From IMG/VR virus record IMGVR_UViG_3300022752_000059, positions 1-64,000 of that record: a stretch of 64,000 nucleotides of DNA. The stretch is one strand, 5' to 3'. The notes below the pieces were generated by a model, which saw only the letters and a program-made list of their open reading frames with translations, had not been told where the DNA came from and ran no database searches. The stretch comes from a virus. Every line of letters starts with the position of its first letter. Within the stretch, counting starts at the first letter, position 1. This document shows, piece by piece, positions 30,213 through 40,003 of this stretch. The position numbers and the translations under genes were made by a program.

Positions 30213-31840
30213 ACAAGCCTTCCTGGAATCCAATCAAATGATATGGCATATTTTGGTTGATTGCCAACTGTTCCCAACAACGTCACGGGTAGGATGTTTG
30301 GAATCAAACGAAGTAATGCGTCTTGCGTTTTCTTTCGGTTCATTGTGTATTGAGAGTATGAGGCATACGCAGTCCCAGACCACGTGTAGTCAGAAACATA
30401 GTTCTGGTACAAGAATCCACCCAGTACACTGCTCCCATCAAAGAACTCTCCAGTTCTATTGGGTTCAACCATCCATCTGTACAATGTGACGGATTGGTTT
30501 GCTGACAACTGCAGAAGTAGCACGGGTCGATAATTACCACTAGCGGTTGGCTTGTACATTTCATAGGCGTACCTGTTGGCAACACCAACGGAAATACTTG
30601 CTGCTGTGGTGCTTGGTGACCAGTTAGACCATGTGGTACCACCTGTCCAACTAGCGCTTACGACCGAAGCAGGGTAGGTGCTAAATTCAGCAGACATGTA
30701 ATAGTTATTATCTGCGCTCACAGGCACTGCAACTTTGCCCAAAATGGCAACCTTACTCCCAGAAGCACCAGCAGTTATCGTTATGCCTTCTGATGGAGTG
30801 GTGCTTACAGTTACTGCATTCTGCGAATACACTTGCCACGTGCTGTTGTCTGTGACGACAAATCGAGGGTCGGCAACTAAGTTGGCACGCTCGGAGTGAA
30901 CTCTTATTGTGTAATACGGTGCGGCAGAAGCCCCATTGTAGATAATGTCCACCTGGCTTCCACTAACCGCCGTCAAATAGTCCCTTGTACCGCTGATAGT
31001 TCCCTTATTTTTGCGCAAGTACCCAACGTCGTAAAGCAAAGACCGTGCCTTTGAAACACCGATGTCCGACGGTTTTAGTTCCAATCCAAACATGTTTGAC
31101 AACTGCTCAATTGACTGAGTCTCAGCCGTCAGTGGATCGTATTGAACCATTACGTTGTCAATAAGTGTTCGTGTCCTATCAACCTCAAATCCAAAAATCT
31201 CAAGAAACCGTTTCAGTTGGTTGTTGTTTTTTAAATCTTGCTCACGGTAGTAGAGAGGAATCCTTCTCCAGAGTTCGTCAGAAGAACCGTAATTAAAAGG
31301 AACGATTACTTCGAGAGATGCAAGGCGTTGGTAATAAAAACTTCCGTTTGGACCATCGGTATTGATATAGGCAAACAACGTGTAGTATGCCCACTTACCA
31401 GGCTCTGGTTCTTCATAAAACTTTGTTTGACCATTGTCGTTATATGGGATTAGGTTTTGGTGCAGATATTCCGTAACACTTCCATTAACGACTATCTTCC
31501 CATCCACCACAGTTTGCGGGGCACCAGTTTTTGAATAAACAACTGCCACCCCTACGATTCCGCTTTCTCCAGAATTGATCGTATTGACGTCAACTATTTC
31601 GTCGGTCAATGTCCAACGTAAATAAACGGCATTGTATTGAACGGCGGCAGCATAGAACTCAGAGATATCCGTGGTTTCAGTAACTGTGATTATTCCGTCA
31701 GCACGAAGCGCCGAGTCCTGATCAAGTGAGGATGCCCCCGCAACGCTTTGCAGTGTGTCCGTACCCCGTACGTACGACCCAACGCCCGTTGCATCACCAC
31801 CTCCAGCAACACGTCGAAGTCTAAAAGATGTGCGTGCCAT
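30209..31840 (-). CDS. Baseplate wedge protein, P2 gpI-like tail protein
   Basis: The 543-aa protein contains a tail-protein-I-type domain in its middle (about 190-310): RRIPLYYREQDL, FEVDRTRTLIDNV, MFGLEL and a helical GYLRKNKGTISGTRDYLTAVSG. N- and C-terminal parts are beta-rich and may contact fibres. It follows the J-like protein, the order found in P2 and contractile systems (J then I). Confidence 0.85.
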   Translation of the reverse strand: MARTSFRLRRVAGGGDATGVGSYVRGTDTLQSVAGASSLDQDSALRADGIITVTETTDISEFYAAAVQYNAVYLRWTLTDEIVDVNTINSGESGIVGVAVVYSKTGAPQTVVDGKIVVNGSVTEYLHQNLIPYNDNGQTKFYEEPEPGKWAYYTLFAYINTDGPNGSFYYQRLASLEVIVPFNYGSSDELWRRIPLYYREQDLKNNNQLKRFLEIFGFEVDRTRTLIDNVMVQYDPLTAETQSIEQLSNMFGLELKPSDIGVSKARSLLYDVGYLRKNKGTISGTRDYLTAVSGSQVDIIYNGASAAPYYTIRVHSERANLVADPRFVVTDNSTWQVYSQNAVTVSTTPSEGITITAGASGSKVAILGKVAVPVSADNNYYMSAEFSTYPASVVSASWTGGTTWSNWSPSTTAASISVGVANRYAYEMYKPTASGNYRPVLLLQLSANQSVTLYRWMVEPNRTGEFFDGSSVLGGFLYQNYVSDYTWSGTAYASYSQYTMNRKKTQDALLRLIPNILPVTLLGTVGNQPKYAISFDWIPGRLV

Positions 31841-31843
31841 CTA

Positions 31844-33418
31844 CTAACTTCCGCCTATCGATACTATTCCGCCGCTCATTGTCAATGTATATGACGAAGA
31901 AGTGCTTATCACCAACATTGATGTATCTGCAGCAATCACTCCCTTAAAACCATTTGTGTCATCAATGACGTTGTTTTGAGTTGTGGTTAATTTGGTAATG
32001 ACCGCATAGTCCACCCCATCAACGTCCAAGATCGTTCTGTAGAGAGTACCCAGAGAGACGCTTGCTCCAAAATCCATGTTGTCAAAGGAAAATACCTCAC
32101 GAACCGCAGTGTCTACTTTGTCTTTTACGTCTTCTCGAACATAGCCGTCTTGAACGTTTACGTTTGCGGCAAAGTTGACACGTGTCAAAGATACCGAAGC
32201 CCCAACGTTGGAACTCACAAATACGATTTCACGAGGTTCCAAATAATCTTCAATAGCAGTGACGGTGTCCGCCGACAGCACTAATGTTTCACTTGAACCG
32301 TACGATGCCTGTGGTTCGACTGCTCTAATCTCTACCGTGTTGTTGTTTAAGTATGCCGTTGATTTGACCACCCCACTAACCCGTTTTACAATGTCCTTAT
32401 AATCTTGTAGAGACACGGCCCTATCTTGTGTGCGGAACGACACGGGGATATTTGCACGCATTGAAACTATTGATTCCGAATCAAAACCACCAGCGGCACG
32501 GACAGTGTTTGGAACAATCACAAGACCATCAAGTGACGGTTTGTTGAGGATGGTAGTGCTTTCCAATGATTTGATGGCTCCCGCCAACACGTTCCCTGCT
32601 GCACCCCTACTTCGTCGGTATGTGATTTTTATTGGAGCATTCGTAGTTGGCACCCTCCCATTGATGCCGTTTCCAAATACCACCGTTGCCTCACCCTCAG
32701 CATTTGTCTCTATGGTGAAGGTTCTGGAAGAACTTGTCCCCGAGATCAAACGTTCAGAAAAGGCATACAGGAGGTCTTGACCATTTGGTCCTTCGCCCAC
32801 AAGGATGGTTACGCTTTCATTTACAACACCTGCCTTTTTCAAACGAATACGTTGGGAAATTTGACCAGATGATGTATATGTTTCTTCAAACCTTTCTCCC
32901 TCAGTAACACCCACCGACACAACCTGTGTTTTTGGATACGTTGTATAAACGACACCATCCGACTCTAGGTCCGCACTTGCCCCAGTACTAGTTGCCACAA
33001 AAGCAATTGGCGAGTTAAGGGTGAAGATAACTGACGGTGCAGTGTCCACCAATGGGGTGGCAACAAAGCGTGTGTATTGCGGAATAAATATCGGGGCGCT
33101 GTCAGTTGCAGATGTTTGCGATGCATTCAATGAAATAGTGGCAAAAGCAGAACGTCGACCGACTGGGATGTAGTCAAGTAGGTTGGCGATAGCAAGCACG
33201 CTTTCTCTTTGCGTAGCCGTGTCAAGGAACGCCTCACGTGCAGCCCTGTCAACATAAAAATGCAAAATGTCTCCCATGTAGGACCAAAGATCGACCATGA
33301 GCATTCCAAAGTCCGACGTGTCACGGCTTGTCCACTCTGGTAGTACTTCGGATGCCCGTGCCAACAAGTCTTCTTGAATCGACGCATAGTCACGGCTCGT
33401 GTAATCAAAAACGGTCAT
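31844..33418 (-). CDS. Baseplate J-like protein
   Basis: The 524-aa protein opens with YTSRDYASIQEDLLARASEVLPEWTSRD, then DFGMLMVDLWSYMGDILHFYVDRAAREAFL, a hallmark of gpJ/T4 gp6-type baseplate wedge subunits; later beta-rich domains and a C-terminal repeat of the fold are present. It builds the wedge around the hub and triggers sheath contraction. It overlaps the gp25-like gene upstream by 4 nt. Confidence 0.93.
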   Translation of the reverse strand: MTVFDYTSRDYASIQEDLLARASEVLPEWTSRDTSDFGMLMVDLWSYMGDILHFYVDRAAREAFLDTATQRESVLAIANLLDYIPVGRRSAFATISLNASQTSATDSAPIFIPQYTRFVATPLVDTAPSVIFTLNSPIAFVATSTGASADLESDGVVYTTYPKTQVVSVGVTEGERFEETYTSSGQISQRIRLKKAGVVNESVTILVGEGPNGQDLLYAFSERLISGTSSSRTFTIETNAEGEATVVFGNGINGRVPTTNAPIKITYRRSRGAAGNVLAGAIKSLESTTILNKPSLDGLVIVPNTVRAAGGFDSESIVSMRANIPVSFRTQDRAVSLQDYKDIVKRVSGVVKSTAYLNNNTVEIRAVEPQASYGSSETLVLSADTVTAIEDYLEPREIVFVSSNVGASVSLTRVNFAANVNVQDGYVREDVKDKVDTAVREVFSFDNMDFGASVSLGTLYRTILDVDGVDYAVITKLTTTQNNVIDDTNGFKGVIAADTSMLVISTSSSYTLTMSGGIVSIGGS

Positions 33419-33828
33419 ATGGTGCTTTCCTCAGTAAGTGTTGACGGTAGGACAAGATTAAAAGAAAAGGTTTGTAGTGTCCCCAATTTCATTGAATAAC
33501 TTACTGTAATGGTAATTGAGTTTGCACTTTCATCGGAAATGAAAGGAGAGTCTTCTGCGGTTATCTGAACGTCTACTACAAATGCTCCAGAAAGGTTCTT
33601 GTTAAGTTGTTCCATTGCCTCGACTTTGAACTCACTGTAAATCAAATCATCAACTGGTTCAAATATCAGTTGCATGGCATTTGCGCCATACAAAGGACGC
33701 ATTACTCGTTCAAACGAACTAGTTGTCATGATGTCAACGATTTGTTGTTCAACAACCCTCGCAGCCGTAGTCGTCATGCTGACCTTGCCAGAAGAAGATA
33801 TTGAGAATGGGGTTTTAATTGACGGCAT
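33415..33828 (-). CDS. gp25/GpW-like baseplate protein
   Basis: The 137-aa protein matches the GPW/gp25 layout: an N-terminal strand, then IVDIMTTSSFERVMRPLYGANAMQLIFEP with the conserved helix and turn, and a C-terminal beta hairpin region. gp25-type proteins link wedge and sheath. Length is usual for the family. Confidence 0.9.
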   Translation of the reverse strand: MPSIKTPFSISSSGKVSMTTTAARVVEQQIVDIMTTSSFERVMRPLYGANAMQLIFEPVDDLIYSEFKVEAMEQLNKNLSGAFVVDVQITAEDSPFISDESANSITITVSYSMKLGTLQTFSFNLVLPSTLTEESTI

Positions 33829-33834
33829 AGAACC

Positions 33835-34140
33835 TCAAGAAAAGATACCTAACATTAAAGCATCTATTTGATTTTTTATTTCTGCAATGTCGTTTTGTGT
33901 TGTTTCTGACGGCTGTACTTGTACCCAATATACGTTGTACAAGTAATCATCGCTGGTGGTGACTACGATTTGTGAGCCGATTGCTGGAACGGGCCATACC
34001 CCATTGTACTTTGTTCTACCAATGAATGAGATTGGTACGGTGTCGTCCAATCCCCCAATTGAGGGTATTCGAACACGTATTTCTCCACTGTCACTGTTGG
34101 AGTAAACGACCGTGGCACGGAACGTTGGACTATCTAGCAT
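33835..34140 (-). CDS. Baseplate spike/gpV-like OB-fold protein
   Basis: The start at MLDSPTF overlaps the hub gene by 11 nt. The 101-aa product is beta-rich (RATVVYSNSDSGEIRVRIPS, GSQIVVTTSDDYLYN), typical of the OB-fold of baseplate assembly protein V or T4 gp5 N-terminal parts. It lacks a long beta-helix, so the spike tip may be provided by another protein. Confidence 0.7.
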   Translation of the reverse strand: MLDSPTFRATVVYSNSDSGEIRVRIPSIGGLDDTVPISFIGRTKYNGVWPVPAIGSQIVVTTSDDYLYNVYWVQVQPSETTQNDIAEIKNQIDALMLGIFS

Positions 34141-35311
34141 AGATGTCCTCCATTGCGTACTCAGCAACCCACGTGTTTTTATTGTTCAAAACACTTGTTG
34201 GAGGTTGCTTGAATGCCCCGACGGGGCGAATAAGTGGCAAAGACCCGTTAGTTGAGTCCGATGACAAAGACAACTTGGTTACATAGTTGGATCTGGTCAC
34301 CATGTGCTTTACCGATCGAACCAGCCAGTAACCATCAAAGTACGAGTCATATTCATCTAGTTTGGCTACAGATCCAGGCATTGGTTCTGCCAATCCAATA
34401 GTCGATACTGAGACGTTATACGGATATCGTTTTCTAAGTGCCGCCCCCGCAAAACGTTTTAGCATTTCTAAAGACGTGACATCTTTGGTTACCGTGTCTA
34501 TGTGCTTTGAGTCGACTCGTTGTCCAAGACCAGAAAAGTCCTCAACATCATCCAAGGTTTCTGTGCTTATGAGGTTTCCGCTGTTGTCTATACCGACGTA
34601 TTTAAATGCAGAAGAGTTGCCGTTAGGAGTGTATTCTCCAAAAGTTCCAGTAAGTTCCAGAATGCGACCAGGAATAGTACTTACGGAACCCTTAGATCCA
34701 CGAACGCTTGTCAATTCGACATATGGAAGTTGTCGTGACAAAACCTTGTACGGATCATATATGTGTATGTGCGTGCCATTTGCAGTAACAAAGTAGCCCA
34801 GTGAGTTGCAAGTCTCAACCAATATTTCCCAGTTTGATTTGTCATTTTGAAGTACCCTATCCCAAACAAAGTAATCGTCGGGAACTGAGTAGGACATCTC
34901 GTATTGATTGGCAATTTTCTTTACCAATTGAGGCATAGATATGTTTTCCCAAATTTTGCTTTTCTTTTCCACCATCTCAATGCTTGCCCCAAAGCAGACC
35001 ACCTTGGCTCTTTGAACAGGGCTGTTGTTAATCAAACCACGACGGGTTATCAATTCTGGTTCTACGTACGTCACGTAACCGTTGAATGAGGATGTACGTG
35101 CTGGGCTGGTCGAAATGGTGATTGACACTGGGGCGTTTATATAGTCCGTAACTGCCTTGGCTGGTAATCCAACGAACGTCAGTACAGCCATATCATGTGC
35201 GTTTTCTTCAAAGTCAACTTCCACAGACTCAATAGATGTGTAGTCGACGGAGACATCGCTAATTATGATGTCCACGTCTGGTGAAGTTGGGAAGTTACTT
35301 TTGAATATCAT
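34130..35311 (-). CDS. Baseplate hub protein, gpD/gp27-like
   Basis: The 393-aa protein has the beta-barrel pattern of late-control D / gp27-type hub proteins: an N-terminal region with VEVDFEENAHDMAVLTF, a central PQLVKKIANQYEMSY helix (LysM-like part in D proteins), and late DGYWLVRSVKHMV. Its neighbours (LysM protein, spike, gp25) support the hub role. Confidence 0.82.
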   Translation of the reverse strand: MIFKSNFPTSPDVDIIISDVSVDYTSIESVEVDFEENAHDMAVLTFVGLPAKAVTDYINAPVSITISTSPARTSSFNGYVTYVEPELITRRGLINNSPVQRAKVVCFGASIEMVEKKSKIWENISMPQLVKKIANQYEMSYSVPDDYFVWDRVLQNDKSNWEILVETCNSLGYFVTANGTHIHIYDPYKVLSRQLPYVELTSVRGSKGSVSTIPGRILELTGTFGEYTPNGNSSAFKYVGIDNSGNLISTETLDDVEDFSGLGQRVDSKHIDTVTKDVTSLEMLKRFAGAALRKRYPYNVSVSTIGLAEPMPGSVAKLDEYDSYFDGYWLVRSVKHMVTRSNYVTKLSLSSDSTNGSLPLIRPVGAFKQPPTSVLNNKNTWVAEYAMEDIYAR

Positions 35312-35559
35312 TTTGGAATGCGGATTACGGTTCCAACTTCAATCTCGTTGGGGTACTTTACTGCGGGGTTCAGGTCGGCAATTCTCCAGTATTCTTGCGG
35401 ATTGCCAAATACTTTGTGGGCAAGGGTGTCAAAAGAATCGCCCTGCGATGACGTATACCTGTCAAACGTCACTGTTTTTTGCACCTTTTTTACCGCTATG
35501 ACACGACCAGTGCGCTCATCAATCGAGGTCGTATAGCGGGAGGAACTGTTCACTGACAT
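35308..35559 (-). CDS. LysM-domain tail protein
   Basis: A 83-aa protein with a LysM domain in its C-terminal half: SQGDSFDTLAHKVFGNPQEYWRI, then ADLNPAV and IEVGTVIRIP. Small LysM proteins (gpX-like) in contractile phages sit at the hub and interact with the tube or the tape measure. Four-nt overlap with the hub gene. Confidence 0.9.
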   Translation of the reverse strand: MSVNSSSRYTTSIDERTGRVIAVKKVQKTVTFDRYTSSQGDSFDTLAHKVFGNPQEYWRIADLNPAVKYPNEIEVGTVIRIPK

Positions 35560-35562
35560 AGG

Positions 35563-37131
35563 TCATCCATTAGAAAGTGTGTAGTTATTGGTGAATTGCG
35601 TTAGCGGGCCGTTCAATTGTGCCGAAGATGGTTTGTACCTAATGTTTGTTGACCACTTTATTTTTTGTATTGACTCATAATTTGTTCCGTTTAATGCCAA
35701 GTACGTGAACGATATTACGATATCCATCGTGTACTTAGAGGTGTCCGTCGTGTCCACCAGGCTTCCAGTAACCATTTCTGGTCTATCAAAAGAAAGAATA
35801 TAGACTTGACTGAGATCATTCAATTCAAGATCTACTGACGATGTGGCTTCCCAAGTTTTTCCATAGTCATATGTAGAGGCTGGCTTTGACGACGTATTTT
35901 CAACGTACTTGACCGTCCACGTGGCATTGGCAGTTATTGTTTGAATTTGCGATTGTCTTATCACGTTCTTTAACTGGTCGCTTGGCTCTACCGAAAAGTA
36001 CAACTTTCTTGCACCTTTTGGATCAAGCAAGTCATAGGCACCCTGCACAGCAGGGTAGCCACTACGTCTGTTTACTTTTTTAAAGCCCTTGTCTGCAAAG
36101 TCTTTGATAAATATTTGTTGTTTCTTTTCCTCCTCCGTCTTTTCTTCCTGCTCCTCATAAACATTTTCTATCTTTGGTCCATTCAAGGTGAGGAACGTGT
36201 CTTTCTTTGCTGCTCCGATGTACAGGGCCTGCATGCTTAGATTGACAACGCATTGGGTAGGCACCATGTCTTGGTTGAATTTGTTGAAAACAACCTGTGT
36301 TTGTGTGACGTACCCCTCGACCATGAACAATGAAGAAAACACGATACGAATTGGATTGGCAACCAAGAACGCAGAGTTTCCAACATTAATACTGATGTTT
36401 TGACTTATCAACTTGCGGTCATCCTCAGATAACGGCTTTAGTTCGGTTTCTTTATCCTCTTCGTCCCCCGTGTTTGCGTCCTTTTTCTGCTCGTTTATTT
36501 GTTTTTGTCTGAGAAGTTCGGCGTTGTTGAGGTATGCAGAGATGACATCACGACTAATTCCTTGCCCAATGATTCGATCAAACTGGTACAAATCAGCAAG
36601 CACTCCCACTTTGGAGGGATCTTGCGTTGGCAAGAGTGTTGAAAACTGATCAAACCTTCGACCAGCATCAGAACTCACAAACGTCTTTAGGTTTTTAACG
36701 GTCCCAGAAGCCACCTCAGCCTCTCGGTTGAATAGCAATTCAAACGCAAAGTTTTGATCTCCTGGTATTGGTTGTGTCAATTGAATTGGATCCATGTTCA
36801 TCCAGTACTGGATGTCGTTTCGTGCAGCCACGGAACGGGTAATGGTGTCGGGATTAAATTGGAAAAACAGCCTGTGTGAACCAAGAGTTCTTAGTGTTGG
36901 GTTTGTAGAAGACTTTCCCAGTGCCTCCGACAGCATGCGCATGTAACCACGCTGGACAGTTTGAGTTACTGGTCCTCCAGTACCATCCTTCTTAGAAGAT
37001 ACGTTTGCAAGTTTTCTATTGTTGGGAGGCCACAAGAACTCTGGATTGTCGTTCGCAGTTCTGGATGTTGGGCTAAGTGATTCATATGACTTCCAGTTGT
37101 AAAACTGGTCGTTACTATAAGTTGATGCCAT
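35563..37131 (-). CDS. Contractile tail hub/tube-associated protein
   Basis: The 522-aa protein has the FNPDTI motif (about 92-97) seen in CIS_tube-type proteins of contractile systems, a long charged helical insert (about 215-250 and 325-345, Lys/Glu-rich) and beta-rich ends. Its place between the tape measure and the LysM protein fits a hub or tube-initiator component. Exact identity is uncertain. Confidence 0.7.
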   Translation of the reverse strand: MASTYSNDQFYNWKSYESLSPTSRTANDNPEFLWPPNNRKLANVSSKKDGTGGPVTQTVQRGYMRMLSEALGKSSTNPTLRTLGSHRLFFQFNPDTITRSVAARNDIQYWMNMDPIQLTQPIPGDQNFAFELLFNREAEVASGTVKNLKTFVSSDAGRRFDQFSTLLPTQDPSKVGVLADLYQFDRIIGQGISRDVISAYLNNAELLRQKQINEQKKDANTGDEEDKETELKPLSEDDRKLISQNISINVGNSAFLVANPIRIVFSSLFMVEGYVTQTQVVFNKFNQDMVPTQCVVNLSMQALYIGAAKKDTFLTLNGPKIENVYEEQEEKTEEEKKQQIFIKDFADKGFKKVNRRSGYPAVQGAYDLLDPKGARKLYFSVEPSDQLKNVIRQSQIQTITANATWTVKYVENTSSKPASTYDYGKTWEATSSVDLELNDLSQVYILSFDRPEMVTGSLVDTTDTSKYTMDIVISFTYLALNGTNYESIQKIKWSTNIRYKPSSAQLNGPLTQFTNNYTLSNG

Positions 37132-39833
37132 TATGATCTCCTAAGTGCCGCAATTTTCAAATTCTGTGAAAAGATGCGTGAAAATTCCTCAGCGGCCCTT
37201 CTTGCGTCAACGTCTGTGCTACCAGTTGATTGAATGTAGATGTTTGGGGAAATGTTGATTGTATCCCCAGAGGCAATGACAGTTGAGCCCCCTCCTCCAC
37301 GAACGGGCATTACTGGATCGCCTTCTCTACTCAAATAACCAGAACTACGTGCGACATTGTAAGCGTTTCGAAGATCGGTGCTGTATGTTGCTTCCTTGCC
37401 CTTGTAACCGCCCCAGTCGTAGAACGGGTCTTTGCCCTCTTTCTTTCGGAGTGCATAGAGTTTGTATGCAGCGGCAGCATTTGTTTCTGGATTGAACAAT
37501 TCTTCGTTTTCTTTGATACCGAAGAATCCTTGACGCCATTTACCAATGTCCCCAAGCATGTTGATTTGGAACAACCCGTATGAAAGATCCTTAGTTTCTT
37601 TATTTGGATTGAAAGCGTTGACGTTCCAACCGCTAGACTCACGGTGAGAAATTGCAAGAGCCTTGATTAGGTCGTCGCCACGGAATCCAGCCTGCCAAAG
37701 AATCTTGGCAACCTCCACCCCTTTTAATGTCTTCCTTCCCCTGCCTGTTCCTCCCCCGTTGCGTGACGATCCACTTCTCCCAACCATCCCGCCCATCGTT
37801 ATTCTGTTTGATGCACGAGCAGCGCTGATCGAATCAGAAATGGACATTTGTGAATAAGACTCAATGTTCCTACCAGCGGACGATTTTGATAACCCATCCG
37901 TCACCCCACCACGGGATTCGGAACCCATAAAGAACGCCTCTGGGTCCAATCTTTCAGCCCCCGCAATGGTGCCCCACGGGGCTCCTGCAGCCTCGTACTG
38001 TCGACGGCTGTTTGGCAACTCTGCTGGCTGTACGTGCCACGGCTCGTTGTTCACGTCTGCAAACGTCTTCAAACCAAAGCGAGCAGCGTTTTGTTGCAAC
38101 CAATTGAGGTCACCGTCCATGTCCGCAGCAAGACCAATTTCGTGCATCGACATTCCTGGAGGAGCAGCATCAGGTTCTCCAGAGGTGTTCTTCCAGTACG
38201 ATCCGTCCCAAAAGATGCTTGTCTTTTCATCGGTGCGTGTGTAACGCCGCAAGAACAACTGTCGTTGGGCAGCAGATGAACGGAACCCTGTACCCACCCA
38301 CACTTTTCCACCAGATGCATTGATCAGATTGTCAAGACGCTCTCTAAACGTACTGTTTAGATTGTTGAAGTTTGAAAGTTTGGTTGGTTGTTTTCCTGAA
38401 ACAGCACCAGATGACTTACCTTTGCCAGTGCTCTCTGTTTCAGTACCGTCACCTGGCCCTCCTCCTTGTAATGTTCCCATCAAACCAGCGGTTCCAGAAC
38501 TGATAAGTCCTCCAGCAGCAAGAAGCCCAACACCAGTCCAACCTGCACTAATTCCAGTCGCTACTCCAGCGCCAATCATTCCAACGCTAAGCAATCCCCG
38601 TGCCGCTCTCGCCACCATTCCGCCACGATAACTTATGCGCTTACCAATTACTGATTGGAAGACTTCTTCCATCGACGTCTGTAATCCAATTATTGCTTGT
38701 GTGTTTTTTTCTAGAGCCGCCATGTTGTCTTTTTGACGATTGTAGAATTTCTCATCACGAAGTTCCGCTAAACGAGTTGTTTCTTCACGTTGTGTTGCAA
38801 AGTTTTCTTCGATGCCCATTTCTTGACGGTGGGCTTGCTTTGACGGGTCATACATCCCTTGTTGACCGCCAGTCTTTCTTTGGAACTGGACGTTTTCTTC
38901 TGCATACTGAAGAATTAAGTCATGCATGTCTTCAGGAATGCCCAAGGAAGAAAGGCGGGCACGGGTCAGCGAACCAACCTGTTTTCCGCTTCTAATCAAT
39001 CGTTCATTAGTCAACCCAGCGCCACGAACCACGCTTTGGAAGATGTCCGTCATCGACCGTTGGGAACCGCCTGGTCCGTACAAACCAGTTCCAAGAGTCA
39101 TCGTCATTCGATTGTTGACCATTGGGTTAGCCAACGTCTTAATCATTTGAGCAAACTCTTGAGTCCCATATGCGTAACCGCTTGCAGCGGAAAGTCCTTG
39201 AATGGATGCTGCTTGACCTTGAGCACGAATACCTGTTTGGGCTTCTAGTCCAAGCAATGTATTAATACCACCAGCACCTAACCTAAATTGTTGCAATGGT
39301 TGTCTATAGTTGTCGTAATATTGGTTTTGAGTTATTCCCTGAGTTTGTTGATACAGAACAGCCAAACGATCATTAGCGAGAAGATTTCCGTAAGCATTGT
39401 TTACACGCTGGTCAAGACCAGCAACCGCTTGTTGTCCCATTTGAAATGCGGTAAGTGCCGCATAACCCCCAGTCGGAGAACTAAGGGCAGCCTTTGTTTT
39501 TAGGAAACCGCCCCTTACAGACGACAATCCGCTACGAATGGCACCACCAACAGCACCAGAAGTTGTAGTTGTTCCAGAGCCTTCATTTCCCTGGTCCTCC
39601 CCCGACCACCGACGCATGTTTTGACCAATTTGTCGTGTGGTGTTTAGCATGCGCTCCAATGCACGGTTAGTGCGTTGCACACCACTTTCAATGCTGTTAA
39701 AGATTGATGCAATATTTCGAACGGATCGACCAGTGTCTACGGGTGTCGATACAGTGTTGCTGGGCGTGTCGCCAAAAGGGTCTGAGCCGCCTAGCGACCC
39801 ACCACCAAGGTTTGGCTCGTTATATTCAGGCAT
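37131..39833 (-). CDS. Tape measure protein with VanY and SLT hydrolase domains
   Basis: The 900-aa protein has a disordered N-terminus with DPFGD (18-22), long helical regions (about 35-400), a Gly/Ala hydrophobic segment (about 402-455), then two wall hydrolases. The first is a VanY-type D,D-peptidase (about 495-605: His564 in MSMHEIGLAAD, Asp571, His600 in EPWH). The second is an SLT/lysozyme-like domain (about 705-830: Glu732 in SHRESSGW, YGLFQINM 752-759). It sets tail length and would open peptidoglycan during infection. Position after the chaperone pair supports the tape measure call. Confidence 0.88.
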   Translation of the reverse strand: MPEYNEPNLGGGSLGGSDPFGDTPSNTVSTPVDTGRSVRNIASIFNSIESGVQRTNRALERMLNTTRQIGQNMRRWSGEDQGNEGSGTTTTSGAVGGAIRSGLSSVRGGFLKTKAALSSPTGGYAALTAFQMGQQAVAGLDQRVNNAYGNLLANDRLAVLYQQTQGITQNQYYDNYRQPLQQFRLGAGGINTLLGLEAQTGIRAQGQAASIQGLSAASGYAYGTQEFAQMIKTLANPMVNNRMTMTLGTGLYGPGGSQRSMTDIFQSVVRGAGLTNERLIRSGKQVGSLTRARLSSLGIPEDMHDLILQYAEENVQFQRKTGGQQGMYDPSKQAHRQEMGIEENFATQREETTRLAELRDEKFYNRQKDNMAALEKNTQAIIGLQTSMEEVFQSVIGKRISYRGGMVARAARGLLSVGMIGAGVATGISAGWTGVGLLAAGGLISSGTAGLMGTLQGGGPGDGTETESTGKGKSSGAVSGKQPTKLSNFNNLNSTFRERLDNLINASGGKVWVGTGFRSSAAQRQLFLRRYTRTDEKTSIFWDGSYWKNTSGEPDAAPPGMSMHEIGLAADMDGDLNWLQQNAARFGLKTFADVNNEPWHVQPAELPNSRRQYEAAGAPWGTIAGAERLDPEAFFMGSESRGGVTDGLSKSSAGRNIESYSQMSISDSISAARASNRITMGGMVGRSGSSRNGGGTGRGRKTLKGVEVAKILWQAGFRGDDLIKALAISHRESSGWNVNAFNPNKETKDLSYGLFQINMLGDIGKWRQGFFGIKENEELFNPETNAAAAYKLYALRKKEGKDPFYDWGGYKGKEATYSTDLRNAYNVARSSGYLSREGDPVMPVRGGGGSTVIASGDTINISPNIYIQSTGSTDVDARRAAEEFSRIFSQNLKIAALRRS

Positions 39834-40003
39834 CAATTATCTCCAGACTTACGCCATCTACCCATCGCTGACCAGAACGTCCGTTGACGAACCGTCATGT
39901 TTTGTATGTCCGTGAGCGTAAAGCCCTTGTATGCCGTTGCTATCGAGTCGTATTCCCAGTATATATGAACCAGATTAACTGAATAGAAGGGATGCCCAAT
40001 CAA
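39833..40003 (-). CDS. Second tail-assembly chaperone frame (possible frameshift)
   Basis: A frame of about 56 codons lies between the chaperone stop and the tape measure start. It has no ATG near its beginning; a TTG at 40003 is possible. Its +1 frame relative to the upstream gene, overlap with that gene's 3' end, and tape-measure-proximal position suggest a product made by +1 frameshifting, as in other phages' chaperone pairs. Sequence includes WEYDSIATAYKGFTLTDIQN and QRTFW, similar in style to chaperone C-termini. It ends with a TGATG junction to the tape measure start. Confidence 0.6.
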   Translation of the reverse strand: MIGHPFYSVNLVHIYWEYDSIATAYKGFTLTDIQNMTVRQRTFWSAMGRWRKSGDN

